Source: Hygrophila difformis
Taxonomy: Eukaryota; Streptophyta; Magnoliopsida; Lamiales; Acanthaceae
Assembly (NCBI GenBank): GCA_030278955.1
Contig: JAOANR010000002.1
Coordinates: 24,166,057 to 24,230,056 of the forward strand
Reading direction: 5' to 3'
Length of the DNA: 64,000 nt
Shown: positions 1 to 12,769 of the stretch, in pieces
Numbering within the stretch: position 1 is the first letter of the stretch
Layout of the letters: each line of letters starts with the position of its first letter
The notes under the pieces: model-generated
Seen by the model: the letters and a program-made list of their open reading frames with translations, nothing else
What the model was told of the DNA's origin: nothing
Database searches by the model: none
Program-made: the position numbers and the translations under genes

Positions 1-68
1 AGCATCCAGTGTTTGTTTATATAGATTTGACTGTTCTTATAAAGTTTCTAATTGATTTTTGATGGCAG

Positions 69-3000
69 GTTAATGCTGTGGAGAGAACTCGATCGATGAG
101 TGAATTAAATGAAATATTATTGGGACAGGTAATTCAAAGGATGATTTATGCTTTGCTTATTTAATGCATCTTTTCATGAATTTGGACCATTTCTAAAACT
201 AATCAATAAGCATAGGGTTTTGCATTATATTATAATGTTTTGAGTCTTTTAGATGCAAGGCATTTAATAAAATAATCTGTTCATCTAATCATTGAGGTGT
301 TTCTGAGAACACAATTTGTCAGCATTTGCAGATTTTCAGTAATATATACTTAACTATGGCCCGTCTTCCTTTCCTTTATCATTCATTTTTTCGGCCCCTT
401 CTCTTTGTACATCAAAGGAAGAGTCATTGTCATGACTATCTGAGATCCCTGTCATAGAGTGTTCATTATACGGCATTTTTTATCATTACTCATTTTGCAT
501 TTGCTTTTCTTAAAGCGTCATGAACTCATTGGCTGTATTTTTAGGAACATCTCAAACAGAGTGATCTGTCCTTTGTCTTCCGGCTGCAGGTATGTTGAAA
601 AGTGTAATACTGTTAGCTTTTGTAACTAGTTCTTTGCTTTTCTGCATTCAGTTGGGTCTACATGACCTCATTTCCTGAATAAGTTTCTGAATGGTTTGGT
701 TCATATTAATCTTAGTTATGTAAGGAGATTGCTACACATCTTACGATAAAAGAGACATTATTTTTCTTTATCTGTGTATTAAAATGTTTTATATCAGTGA
801 TCATCTAGCATTATTTCTGAATTTAGGATATGTTGACTCTCTCCCTCTTTGTACTCACCTATATAATCCCATCCCACGACCCACAAACCAAATTGGGTAT
901 GAATTGTTATGTTTTTGCTCTTGAATCAGGTAGCAGATAATTCGACACTTTATGGATGCTGCATTTTGGTTGAAGAGATCATACAAAGGCCTTCGGGCCT
1001 GATTTCCATGATTTCAGATGGGCAACCTCTTAGCTCAAGCTTTGGTCGTCATATTTTAACTACACAGCGATGTTATTGTATTCTTTCCAGGGTGCCCCTT
1101 TTTGAGTTGCATTTTGGTGTGTTAGATAGGTATGTGAATGATTTTAGTCTATGATTCTACATCCAATACTGAAATTCTTATTTGATGTGTTTCCTTCACC
1201 TTCGTAGCATCTTCACTGAGGAGAGACTGGAACGTTTGACAAAGCAGATAAATTATTTGAATTTGGAGTCACCTGTCGGCAACTGTGTGGCTGAAATGAT
1301 TGATGAGAGTGCTGGTGTTTCATCATTGGAAGATGGTGAAGGCAACATGCAAAATGGAATAGTTGAAGCATCTAAATCACAGACATGTAATTTGTTCTCA
1401 GGAAAACTGACAGACGATACATCTCATTTGGAGCATAAAGATGTCGGAAACTCTGTCTCTACGAAAGAACCTATTAGTGATGATGCCCCACTTGACCAAA
1501 CTTCTCATGGCAAAGAAACTCCTGTTGGTACCTCCATCAACGGCAATTGTACAAGCAAACAATCCGCAGATAGGCGTTTACTTGATGCTGTTTTACCCTT
1601 GTTATGGTTTCAGCAATGTGAAAGCGCTGAATCTTCCTCCAGGTAGATTATATCTGTCCTTTCGGCCCATGGATATGTTCACATGTATGATCCATATGCA
1701 TTGGAGAATATGATCGTGCCTCATCTTGTACTTTGGGCAGCTGTTTAAAGACTAGTGCAATTTTAAACATCTGTTTTGGTTCTCATCACTGTCTGAGGAA
1801 TTGTGTTCGCTTTTTTAGCGAATAACTGAACTTTTTGAGGTGGGTTAGAAAGTTGTGTATTCTGTTCTTGAACTGCGTCATGCTTTACATGTTGATGATG
1901 ATGTCCCTTTTTTATATTGTTTCCTGAGGATTAAAAATGGACACTGAGAGAAACCTTATCAAAAAGGAAAAACACTGCGCTTATGCCCTAATTTGCGAAT
2001 TCTAGCTAAAAGTATTTGCAAAGGTGGATTTATAATTTGCTTTTTGCAGTTTTCATGGTTCTCCAATTGAAGATGGGCGTTTCAGAAGTGACATGGAGGA
2101 GACAGAAATTGAAGATACATCATCATCTGGCCGGGATATCTTCAGTGATCACAGTGATATCATTGAGTGGGCAAAGGTTGGAGTTTTGTACACTTTTTTT
2201 GTTTGATATCATTAACTTTGTAATTTGATTAGCAAATCTAATTATATGATGCCCTATTTGCAGGCAAACAATCATGGATCCTTACAAATAATCTGTGAAT
2301 ATTACAGACTAAACTGTCCACCCCGTGGATCGAAAATCAGGTTCCAACCATTGGAGCACTTGCATCCTTTGGAGTACAGCAGACCTGATGAAAGAATCCT
2401 CCATATTGCGGGATCGACTGTTGATTTGAAATCATACAACTTGAGTCTGGAACGGGCAGAGGTATCATCTGTTTGAGATTAGCGCATCTATAATTGTAAA
2501 GTTAATTTAATTTTTTTCATAAAATAGCTCTTAACTCCTTAGCATGTTGAGAAATTGTTTTTTCTTTTTGTATGCGGATGTGTCATATGTGGATGTGTCA
2601 TTCAAAGTTAAATATCATCTTAATTGTGAAATCCTGGCTTTTACCACAGGCCCACAGTGTGTCCGTGGCAGAGGAGGAAGCAGCAGCCTTGTCAACATGG
2701 GCTGTTTCTTGTTTATGTGGCTCCCTTCGTCTCGAGCATGTATGCTAGTTACTAAACATAAACATATTCCTTTGTACTTTTATTAGCAAACATTAATAGG
2801 TCTTATCTTGCATATAATTGTGGACTTCAAACTTACTTGCACGGTTGGATGCATACCTAAGAACTCATTTTGTACCAACCAACATCATAGTCGGAACCTA
2901 GGTTTTCTGGATGCTTTCAAGCGTCAATGTTTGGGTTATTGATGCAGTCTTCTTACAGGTGTTGACTCTTTTCACTGGTGTTCTACTGGAGAAACAAATT

Positions 3001-4880
3001 GTGGTTGTTTGTTCCAATTTGGTAAGTCTTATTTTTATTGAAAGTGATTTAACTTTTTTGTTTTTATTATTAGTAACACCCAATCTGCATTTGTTTTTTT
3101 TTGTTTTTCAGGGAATTTTGTCTGCATTGGTTCTGTCTATTATCCCCCTGATTCGTCCATACCAGTGGCAAAGCTTGTTAATGCCGGTAAAGTTTTGTTC
3201 TTGTTTGCACTTTCTTTTCCTAGGTTGTCTTTGGGTTGTGTATGCAATCACGATTTTTCAAACTATGTGACAAGAGTGTTTTCTACAGGTCTTGCCAAAT
3301 GAAATGTTGGACTTTCTGGATGCACCCGTTCCTTACATAGTGAGTTTCTAACACTTTTGGCTTACATATGGAATTGATGATCTCTCTTACTTTTTAGATC
3401 AGTCTTCTAGAATTCTCTGAGGGGTTGATTATTTTTGGATGTTCTAATCAATTCTTTTATTTACCTCTTTACTTTGTAAAAAGAAACCAACTTTTATGTA
3501 CTTGGAAATTGTATTCATTTGATGTTTTACTTTTGAATTTTCCTTTTCATTGAGTAGGTAGGTGTGCAGCACAAGACAGCTGAAGTGCAATCAAGGTTAA
3601 CAAATGCGATTCTAATCGATGCAAACCTAAATCAGGTACTTATGGTTCTAAATGCCTGAACTGTTGCTCTAGAAATAGACACCAAAAAGGCAGCATTTTA
3701 GTTATGTATTTATTTTAATTTATTATTTGTATCAAAAGACTGAGGTATAGCCTTATCATTCCCTTTGTTGAATTGTGGTCGACAGGTGAAATCACCAACG
3801 GTACCACATCTGCCCCGACATAAACAACTATACACAGCTCTTAGCCCATACTATGCATCGCTAGTGGGCGAGAGTTATTTGGGAAAGAAAAGGAGAGTCT
3901 ATGAATGTAATGAAGCACAGGTAGATATACTCATTCTTGGGAGCTACAGGTGTTGCTGTTCGTTTGTGTGTTGTCATTTCTTCCTATCTGAAAGTGATTT
4001 TCAACTTCTCGAATTTGTAGGTTGAAGCTGCGAAAGGGTTTTTAGGAGCGTTGAGTACTTACTTGGATACTCTATCTTCTAACCTTCGCTCTCACACAAT
4101 CACTAATGTCCAATCAAATGATGACAAGGTAATTGCGGTAGAATCATTCTTTGCTAATTTGATGAAAGACTCCAATTTTCATTGCATGAGCTGTTAACCA
4201 GATGGGCAACAAATCCTCAGTTTCCAAGATGCAAGGATTGTAATGAAGTGCAGAATTCCTGGATTATATTTTCACTTATTATTATTATTTTTTGCTGTGC
4301 ATCACTTATTATTATTGAATAAATAATAAATTCAAATATTTTTGGAAAATTAAAGATAGTTTTAGTTATTAATTTTAAATTTATACAACTTCAAATTCAA
4401 TCAATTCTTTTGACTTCAGACTTCAAATTCATATCCTATTCAGTTTTGTCAAACGTGATCTTAGTGTCGTTGTATGCAATGCATGTATACATCCTCTCTG
4501 TATTGGTGACAAACACAATACAGAGATGTTGGCTAGCCGGATTGATTAGAAATTTTTTAACAAATGATTATAAGTTTGAAAGTGATTCAATACAATGGCT
4601 TACATTTTTAATTATTCCGTTTGTTTTTATTGCGCTTCAGGTGTCCTTACTTTTAAGGGAGAGTTTCATCGAGTCATTCCCCAGGGGTGATCGACACTTC
4701 ATGAAGGTACTATTTAACATATTTCATTTCAAATAAATCTATGATGACTCTTACTAAAGCAGAATTTAGAATTTAATGAGCAAAGTTGTAAGACTCTTCT
4801 TGAAAATGCAGCTTTTTGTCGATACACAGCTCTTCTCTGTACATACAGATTTTGTGCTTTCTTTCTTCCAGAAGGAGTAG
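69..4880 (+). CDS. DENN (AEX-3) domain protein, 3' part of gene (15 exons visible)
   Basis: DENN proteins are typically guanine-nucleotide exchange factors for Rab GTPases in membrane traffic; that role is inferred from the family. Exons joined by GT..AG introns with consistent phase: 69-128, 545-589, 930-1129, 1208-1642, 2050-2176, 2264-2461, 2650-2739, 2959-3021, 3112-3186, 3289-3339, 3558-3635, 3786-3920, 4021-4128, 4641-4706, 4812-4880 (TAG stop). They encode 599 residues, beginning VNAVERTRSMSELNEILLGQ. The 435-bp exon holds a Ser/Thr/Asp-rich low-complexity linker. The central DENN core follows, with the segments FTGVLLEKQIVVVCSNL, LSIIPLIRPYQWQSLLMPV and LPNEMLDFLDAPVPYIVGV, and then a dDENN-like tail ending FFQKE. 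The N-terminal uDENN part and the start codon lie upstream of the window. No frame break is seen, so this is probably a functional host gene. Confidence 0.9.
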
Positions 4881-5364
4881 TTGCTGCGAATTCAGCTTCC
4901 GAACTGACAATCTTGAAACAGCTTCTGTGAATGGCATAAATTTTGTCTCGAACATTCAAGATGCGGACAGAATTGTTGTAGTTGAGAATACAATTCAGTA
5001 AGCATATACCCTCATTGAAGAGGTATCGGGCAAACCATCCTCTTTTGTTAATAACTAAAGAAAAGGGAACAAAAAAGAGAGGAATCTCCAGTGAAATGAA
5101 CATCCATAGGTAAGTGAAATGTGTGTATCAGAAGGACATCTGAAATCAAAATGAATGGATGAATATTACAATCATGGTGGTATTCGATCTGCTGGTATTA
5201 ATGCCAAATTTACTCTCTGTAAGTTTCTCTATAATCAAGTTCAGTTAAGAGTTATCAGTTCATATAGTCCCCTAACTATGTGGGTGACATTTTTTGAGAT
5301 CTAATTAAAAGTTGTCAAAATTAAACCTTGTGTCAGATGCATTGCTCGTGTGTGTTTTATTGAT
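4881..5364. other. 3' UTR and downstream spacer of the DENN gene
   Basis: AT-rich sequence after the TAG stop. The first 200-300 bp are probably 3' UTR. No reading frame or repeat was recognised before the 9-bp target duplication at 5365. Confidence 0.5.
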
Positions 5365-5373
5365 ATATTAAGA

Positions 5374-5984
5374 GGGATTGGTTACGGTGCAATCACCAAA
5401 ACCCGCAGCACATCAAGGCATCAATCTCAACCGTTCGTTTAAGATCCAACAGTCCAAAATGTAAAAGGGTAAAATTGTCCTATTTTTTTTTTAATGTCAA
5501 GTCGCTGAAAAATACACATGTCATCGCTGAAGAACATTATGCATATGCTGAAATGCACACAGTTTTGTCGCTGAAAAATACTATAGTGCGTCGCTGAAAT
5601 ATATTAAACCAAAGAATTAGAGTTTGAAACTTTTACGAAGTCGCTGAAATGCACAATATCAAGTCGCTGAAAAATACTATAGTTTGTCGCTGAAATATAC
5701 TATAGTGCGTCGCTGAAATATACTATACTCCGTCGCTGAAAATACACGGAAGACGCGCTGAAAATAATATGCATGTCGCTGAAAATAATATATTAATCAA
5801 CAAAATCGCTAAAAATTACATACCTTATCGCTGAAATGTATTAAAATATATTTTGGAGTAATATGGCATAATTACCTTTTTACCCTTCCAGTTCATCTCA
5901 ACCGTTGATTTAAAAAGCTAATCAACGATTGAAAAAACCGCAGTACATCATGTCAAATCCCATAGTTGCACCCTAACTTCTCCC
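5374..5984. mobile_element. Non-autonomous MULE (611 bp) of the same family as the 12-kb MULE
   Basis: A perfect 9-bp duplication ATATTAAGA flanks it (5365-5373 and 5985-5993), which is the Mutator superfamily hallmark. The outer ends are inverted: the left reads GGTTACGGTGCAATC, and the right, reverse complemented, reads AGTTAGGGTGCAAC. The next tracts, CAGCACATCAAG-like and AAAAGGGTAAAA-like, match those of the large element at 12770-24694. The interior has no open frame. It consists of about a dozen GTCGCTGAAA units 20-40 bp apart (5502-5840). It is probably a deletion derivative that depends on the transposase of a larger relative. Confidence 0.85.
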
Positions 5985-6043
5985 ATATTAAGATACATGG
6001 ATTGACAAGATGAAATAAATATGTATTCCATAAGTGTTTGTGG

Positions 6044-6383
6044 TGTAATACATGCATCTACTTTGCCATACATAACACGGCCCAAATATATGTATTGAAT
6101 GTCTTAATAACCAAGCAAAGAAGAAGAAAGAAAAGTTGATTTTCTCTACCTTGTAGGGGCGGCATGAAGGCCATTTCTTTGCCTATATATATGTTGTTAA
6201 TTGTACCCTTTTATCAATATAATGAATTAGCCTCAAACAAGTGTTCTCTCATTTGCTTTTGCCTTAGTTATTTTCGTTCAACTCTCACTCCTATATACAC
6301 ATCCATACACACATACTTACTAGTTATTATATACTAGTAATCTTATACTCATATACATACACGTAAATCAATATATCACAACA
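6044..6383 (+). repeat. Copia 5' LTR
   Basis: Starts TGTAATACATGC and ends CACAACA. A TATA-like CTATATATATG lies near 6182-6192, with a CAACTCTCACTCC tract downstream that is repeated in the other LTR. The sequence just inside (6384 onward, CATTATCAGCACGA) is the candidate primer-binding site. Confidence 0.9.
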
Positions 6384-6530
6384 CATTATCAGCACGACCG
6401 CTTGGAGTTTGTCATCCCTACCGAAGCTCTGTTCGAGTTTTTCCTGAAAACCCAATTCATACCGGGGTGCTGACGAAATTTTCCAAAACCACAAGAAAAT
6501 CCTGTTACTGCTACTATTTTCAATACAAAT

Positions 6531-7607
6531 ATGACTAATCTGACAAAACAGGAATTCATGCCACTGGAGAGGTCCGGGAATAATTATTTATCCTGGAGAA
6601 TGGATATCGAAATTCATCTGGAGTCTATGGGTCTTGAAAGGACCATATTGAAAGAAAATACGGCCACAGGCCAAAACCGTGCCAAAGCTATGATTTTTCT
6701 CCGACATCATCTTGATGAAGGTTTGAAATTAGTGTATTTGACGGTAAAAGATCCACAGGATCTATGGTAGAATTTAAAGAAAAGATATGATCATTTAATG
6801 TTGATCAATTTCCCGAGTGCCCGACATGAATGGCACCAGTTAAGGCTGCAGGACTATAAGTCCGTGAATGATTATAATGCAGCCATGTACGGAATTACAG
6901 CACAGCTGAAATTATGTGGCGAAAAAATAACAGAAAATGATATGTTAGAGAAGACATTCTCTACTTTCCATGCCACAAATTTACTGTTACAGCAGCAGTA
7001 CAGAGAAAGGGGATTCACAGAATACTCTGAACTGATTACTTGTTTACTACTGATTGAGAAAAATAATGATTTATTGATGAAAAATCATGAGTCCAGACCG
7101 ACAGGATGTGCTGCATATCCTGAGATGAATTTCACAGAATCATCTCATCGTGGTCGTGGACGTGGCCGTGTGGGGCCTCGTGGGCGTGGCCGACGACATA
7201 GTCGTGGTCGTGGTCGTGGAAATGGTCGTGAAAGAAGTAATGTCTATATAAGACCAGAACCATATCCACGCAACCAGAATTCTGAAAGAAAGCCATACAA
7301 TAGCAATCAAAGCAGTGCCTCAAAAGATTATAATGATAAAGGCAAAGCAAAAGTTGAAGAAATGCCACCGTTTTGGTATGGAGGGTCACTGGTCTCAATA
7401 TGCCGCACAGCAGGCCATTGGGCAAAGTTGTACCAGGAGTCGCTGAAAAGAAAGAACAAGCAGGTTGAAACAAACTTTGCTGAACAAAATGTTGAAGACA
7501 TTGCCACTACAAGTGATGCTATTGTGAATGCAACTGAGGCCACAAACGATGATCTGCTCATAGAGCCGGCGTTTGATATTGCAGACTTCTTCAATGATAC
7601 TGCATAG
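6531..7607 (+). pseudogene. Copia gag, broken
   Basis: Gag packages the element RNA. One frame runs from ATG 6531 (MTNLTKQEFMPL) to 7607, interrupted by an in-frame TAG at 6768-6770 just after DPQDLW. The Copia gag fold is recognisable (NNYLSWRMDIEIHL; YRERGFTEYSELI). An Arg/Gly-rich (RGRGR) stretch follows at about 7148-7230. Where the zinc knuckle should be, GHWAKLY remains but the first Cys pair and the last Cys are missing (SICRTAGHWAKLY). Nucleic-acid binding by this copy is therefore doubtful even apart from the stop. Confidence 0.85.
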
Positions 7608-7716
7608 CAGCTTTTTAGTTTTATTGTACCTTTTGAATTTTGTTATACCGCTGTATTGTATAATTATCATTTTGTTACTGATATATGTTATTTTCGTTTT
7701 CTAAAAAAATGCCAGA

Positions 7717-10700
7717 ATGGGATTACAAATTGGTGATAATGAAATATGTCTGATAGACAGTACTTCTACGCACACGATATTGAATGATAAGCAATATTTT
7801 TCATACTTGAAAATGGGAGATAGAAATATCAACACTATAAGTGGAAGTGCAAATATAATAGAGGGCTCTGGCATGGCCAACCTTCAGCTCCCTAAGGGGA
7901 CAAAATTGATTGTGAAAGATGCACTCTTATCTCCCAAGACTCGAAGAAATTTGTTGAGTTTTAAAGAGTTTCGAGAAAATGTATATCATATCGAGACTTT
8001 GACAGCAAAAGGTGATGAATACCTGCTGATTATAAATACCATTTCTGGTATAAAACAAGTATTGGAAAAACTGTCATGTTTATCATCTGGAATATATTAT
8101 ACAATGATAAACAATGTTGAAAATTATCACCTGGCAGACCATAGGTCTATTGTTCCCAATGAATATATGATTTGGCATGATCGCCTAGGTCATCCTGGAT
8201 GTACAATGATGAGGCGGATCCTTACAAATTCCCACGGCCATTCATTAAAGGGACAAAAAATGCAGCATCACAATGATTATATATGTGTTGCTTGCTCCCA
8301 AGGGAAACTGATCGTAAAACATTCACCAGAAAAGGTGGGAACTGAATCCCCTAGTTTTCTTGAAAGAATTCAGGGTGATATATGTGGACCTATAGATCCA
8401 CCTTGTGGGCCATTCAGATACTTTATGGTGTTGCTTGATGCTTCAAACAGATGTCTCACGTGACATTATTGTCTTCACGCAACCATGTGTTTGTGAAATT
8501 GCTAGCTCAAATCATAAGATTACGAGCACAGTTCCCTGATTATGCAATTAAAAGTATCCGTTTGGATAATGCTGGTGAATATTCATCCCGGACATTTGAT
8601 GAATATTGTATGTCGATAGGCATAGCCACCGAACATCCTGTAGCCCATGTGCATACACAAAATGGACTAGCTGAATCATTTATTAAACGATTGCAGTTGA
8701 TCGCTAGACCATTATTAATGAAGTCTGGGTTACCAATTTCAGCTTGGGGACATGTTATAATGCATGCAGCAATGTTGGTGCGATTAAGACCGACAAGTTA
8801 TCATAGATACTCCCCATTACAATTAACATTTGGGCATGAACCCAATGTATCCTATTTGAGAATATTTGGGTGCGCAGTATATGTCCCAATAGCACCACCC
8901 CAGCGCACCAAAATGGGACCCCAACGAAGATTGGGAATATATGTCGGATATGAATCACCCTCGATAATACGTTATCTTGAACCATTGACAGGGGATTCAT
9001 TTACAGCAAGATATGCTGATTGTCATTTCGATGAATCACATTTCCCGACATTAGGGGGAGAAAAGGATCAACCAAAAAAAATATAAATTGGAAAATCCCG
9101 TTGGATTTCCTTGACCCTCGTTCAAGAGACTGTGAACTTGAAGTACAAAGAATTGTAATTGCAACAAATTGCAAATCAACTGCCTGATGCATTATGTGAC
9201 TCTAAAAGGGTTACTAAATCTCATATACCGGCAGCAAATGTTCCAGCCAAAATTGATGTTCCAAAGGAACACATTATCAGTGCTAAAGATGAGTCTGATG
9301 CACGCTTAAAGCGTGGTAGACCTCTCGGTTCCAAAGATAAAAATCCTCGAAAGAAAAGAGGATTGAATAATGATGTTGATGTGATACATAGTATCAAAAG
9401 TGACAAAACTGAGCCTTGCGGGAACTTGACTCTTGAAGAGAAAAATCATCAAAATGATGAAATATCTATAAATTTTGTCACAAATAGAAATGTTTGGAAT
9501 CGAGAAGAAACATATATTGATATTGCATTTTCATATAATGTAGCACTTGAAATTATGAGTGATGATGAGGATTTTGAACCAAATTCGGTTGATGAATGTC
9601 GGAAAAGGCATAATTGCTCAAATGGATAGATGCAATCCAATCAGAATTGGATTCCCTGGCTAAAAGAAATGTGTTTGGACCTATTGTCAAAACACCTGAA
9701 AATATAAAACCAGTTGGATACAGATGGGTTTTTGTACGAAAAAGAAATGAAGAAAATGAAGTTGTAAGATACAAAGCGAGATTAGTCGCCCAAGGGTTCT
9801 CACAGAGACCGGGTTTTGACTATGATGAAACTTATTCCCCAGTAATGGATGGAATTGCATTTAGATATCTTATCTGTTTAGCAGTACATGAAAAACCTGA
9901 AATACGACTCACAGACGTCGTTACTGCTTATTTATATGGAACATTAGATACTGATATCTATATGAAAGTTCCAGAAGGGCTCAAAATGCCACAGGCATAT
10001 GAAGCAAACCCAAAACAGATGTATTCCATCAAATTACAAAGATCCTTATATGGGCTTAAACAATCTGGGAGAATGTGGTATAACCGATTAAGCGAATACT
10101 TACTTCAAAAGGGTTATATAAATGATCCAATATGCCCATGCATTTTTATAAAGAAAAATGGGTCAAGATTCGTTATCATTGCAGTATATGTTGATGATAT
10201 CAATCTAGTTGGATCCCCTGAAGAGATTCAAATTGTCGTTGAATATCTCAGAAGAGAATTCGAAATCAAAGATTTTGAAAAAACAAGAAAGTATCTTGGT
10301 TTACAAATTGAATATTTGGATAATGGAATTCTTGTCCATCAAAAGGCCTATACCCAAAAGGTCTTAAAATGATTTTATATGGACAAAGCACATCCATTAA
10401 GTAATCCAATGGTTGTAAGGTCACGTGATCCTAAAAGAGATCCATTTAGACCAAAAGAGGAGAATGAAGAAATACTTGGGCCACAGGTCCCATATTTGAG
10501 TGCCATAGGAGCACTAATGTATCTCGCAAACTACACTAGACTAGATATATCATTTGCAGTAAATTTATTAGCGAGATTTAGTTCATCTCCTACTGAACAA
10601 CATTGGAAAGGAATAAAACATTTATTCCGCTATCTCAAAGGGACGATTGACATGGGTCTATTTTATTCAAACAATTCTCGACATGAATTAATCGGCTATG

Positions 10701-11191
10701 CCGATGCTGGGTACTTATCAGACCCACATAAAGCTAAGTCACAGACTGGCTATTTAGTTACATGTGGTGGTACTGCAATATCGTGGAGATCCACGAAACA
10801 AACATTGACAGCCACCTCATCAAATCATGTTGAAATCATAGCTATACATGAAGCTAGTCGAGAATGTATCTGGGTTAGATCCATGACTAACTATATAGAA
10901 ACGAATTGTGGTTTATCGTCCGAAAATAAAAACCCACCAATTATTTTATATGAAGATAATGCGGCTTGTATAGCGTAATTGAAAGGGGGTTATATCAAAG
11001 GAGATAGGACGAAACATATTTCACCAAAATTATTTTTTACTCATGATTTGCAGAAAAATGGTGAAATAAATGTGCAACAAATCCGGTCAGCTGATAATCT
11101 TGCAGATTTGTTTACCAAGGCACTACCAACGGCAACATTCGAGAAGTTAGTGAAAAGTATCCAGATGCGCCAACTAAAGAATCTCAACTGA
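7717..11191 (+). pseudogene. Copia pol (protease, integrase, RT, RNase H), broken
   Basis: The domains, in order, are: an aspartic-protease remnant (CLIDSTSTHTIL); a GAG-pre-integrase motif (WHDRLGHPGCTMM); an integrase core with DICGPI, LDNAGEYSS and NGLAESFIKR (8361-8720); a reverse transcriptase with GYRWVFVRKR, ARLVAQGFSQ, TAYLYG and the catalytic YVDD (about 10189-10200); and RNase H with GYADAGY, SGRM-type linkers and YEDNAACIA. The frame shifts near 8450 and near 9600. In-frame stops lie at 9084-9086, 10370-10372 (TGA) and 10976-10978 (TAA). The final frame ends with TAA at 11191 after QLKNLN. No functional polyprotein can be made. Confidence 0.88.
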
Positions 11192-11321
11192 TGCTTTGAT
11201 CAGGGGGAGAGTTGAATATACAAGAATCATGTACTTTTTTTTTCCTAACTTGGATTTTTTCCCATAGGATTTTTTTCAAGTAAGGTTTTAACGAGGCATA
11301 TTCTTTGTATCAAAGACATTC

Positions 11322-11329
11322 GAGGGGAG
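11322..11329 (+). other. Polypurine tract of the Copia element
   Basis: GAGGGGAG lies directly before the 3' LTR start at 11330, where plus-strand priming is expected. A second purine tract (CAGGGGGAGAG) lies at 11201-11211, just after the pol stop, a common place in plant Copia elements. Confidence 0.7.
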
Positions 11330-11670
11330 TGTAATACATGCATCTACTTTGCAATACATAACACGGCCCAAATACATGTATTGAATTTCTTAATAACCAA
11401 GCAAAAAAGAAGAAAGAAAAGTTTATTTTCTCTACCTTGTAGTGGCGGCATGAAGGCCATTTCTTTGCCTACATATATGTTGTTAAGTGTACCCTTTTAT
11501 CAATATAATGAATTAGCCTCAAACAAGTGTTCTCTCATTTGCTTTTGCCTTAGTTATTTTCGTTCAACTCTCACTCCTATATACACATCCATACACACAT
11601 ACTTACTAGTTATTATATACTAATAATCTTATACTCATATACATACACATATAATCAATATATCACAACA
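11330..11670 (+). repeat. Copia 3' LTR
   Basis: Near-identical to 6044-6383 along its whole length, ending TATCACAACA. Confidence 0.9.
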
Positions 11671-12760
11671 GTTGGGAAAATATGGTGTTATTTAACTTCA
11701 GCATTTTTTTTTAAAAAAAAACAATAATAATAATAATAATAATGGTACTTGTCTATAAATTTAATACCTCAATTTTATTTCAGAAAATACTCAACTTTTG
11801 TATTTTAGAAAAAGATATATTTTCATCCAAGTTTCCATTAATTTTTATTTCACCGTTAAATACAACTCATATTTCTTCAATTTCACCCGAATCTATGGTA
11901 CCAATCCGATATTTGTTCAATTTCAACTCATATTTGTTCAATGGAAATCTAGAAGTTTTTAAGATTCAATAGTTGAAAAGTATTTTTTTTTTAAAAAAAG
12001 AAAATAGGTATATGAATGGACTAGTTTAATAAATGGACATTTTGAAATAGTTGAGGTGTATTTTTTTCAGATATTTAGGTATATAAATAAATATTTTGAA
12101 ATAGTTGTAGTTTAAAAAAAGAATAATTACCCAAATTTAAAAGACTAGGATGCATAGTTATTAAGATCCCGATCTTGATCCTAAAATTTTACGATTTTAT
12201 GATCTCACTTATTAAAAACAATCCAGAATCTTTGTAGGATCTTAAATTTAGTATGATCTTGATCTTGATCCTGATCTTAATTGTAAAATTTCGATCTTAA
12301 TGGTAAAATCTTTTAATCCTATACGATCCGATCCTACCAAAATTTGAAATATGCTCCCATAATCTCATGTTTTTCATAAAATCGGTATTGAATTTTATTT
12401 TCGGCAACAATCCTTTATTGCTTCATTTACTTAATAATATTTTATGTTATATTTTCATTTGTTGATATGTATAATTATTTTTATCTATTATTGCAATTTG
12501 GTAGGAGATCTTGATAATCTTGCTATGAATGGATGATTCAGTAAAATATTAGTATAATGATAAAAATAAAAATTAAAAAAAAATTAAAAGGTTTACCTAA
12601 TGTCTAATATGGTACTAACTAAAAAATTGATTATATAAACTGGTACTAAATAATTTCTTTTTCAGTTGGCACTAAAAATAATAATAATAATTATATAAAT
12701 TTCCCTTATTTTTTTAGTGGATATTTAAGCTATTTTTAAATTATCAATCTTTTGCTGACT
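11671..12760. other. AT-rich spacer
   Basis: No gene recognised. It has a (AAT)n run near 11722-11742 and a cluster of GATCTTGATC-type words at 12165-12330, which may be an old degraded repeat. Confidence 0.5.
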
Positions 12761-12769
12761 ATAAAAGAA

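Larger units (their letters stand above)
6044..11670 (+). mobile_element. Ty1/Copia LTR retrotransposon, degenerate
   Basis: Two LTRs of about 340 bp (6044-6383 and 11330-11670) bracket gag, protease, integrase, reverse transcriptase and RNase H in Copia order on the + strand. The LTRs start TGTAATAC and end ACAACA, and by eye differ at about ten positions plus small indels (about 3%), so the insertion is fairly young. The coding region nevertheless has several stops and frameshifts. The five bases on each side (TGTGG, GTTGG) do not form a clean target duplication. Confidence 0.93.

Noticed and set aside
7132..7670. His/Asp-rich - strand frames over Copia gag
   Set aside because: They are the complement of the Arg/Gly-rich gag segment, with no independent support.
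6039..11675. Five-base target duplication of the Copia element
   Set aside because: TGTGG and GTTGG differ at two positions, so I do not claim a duplication.
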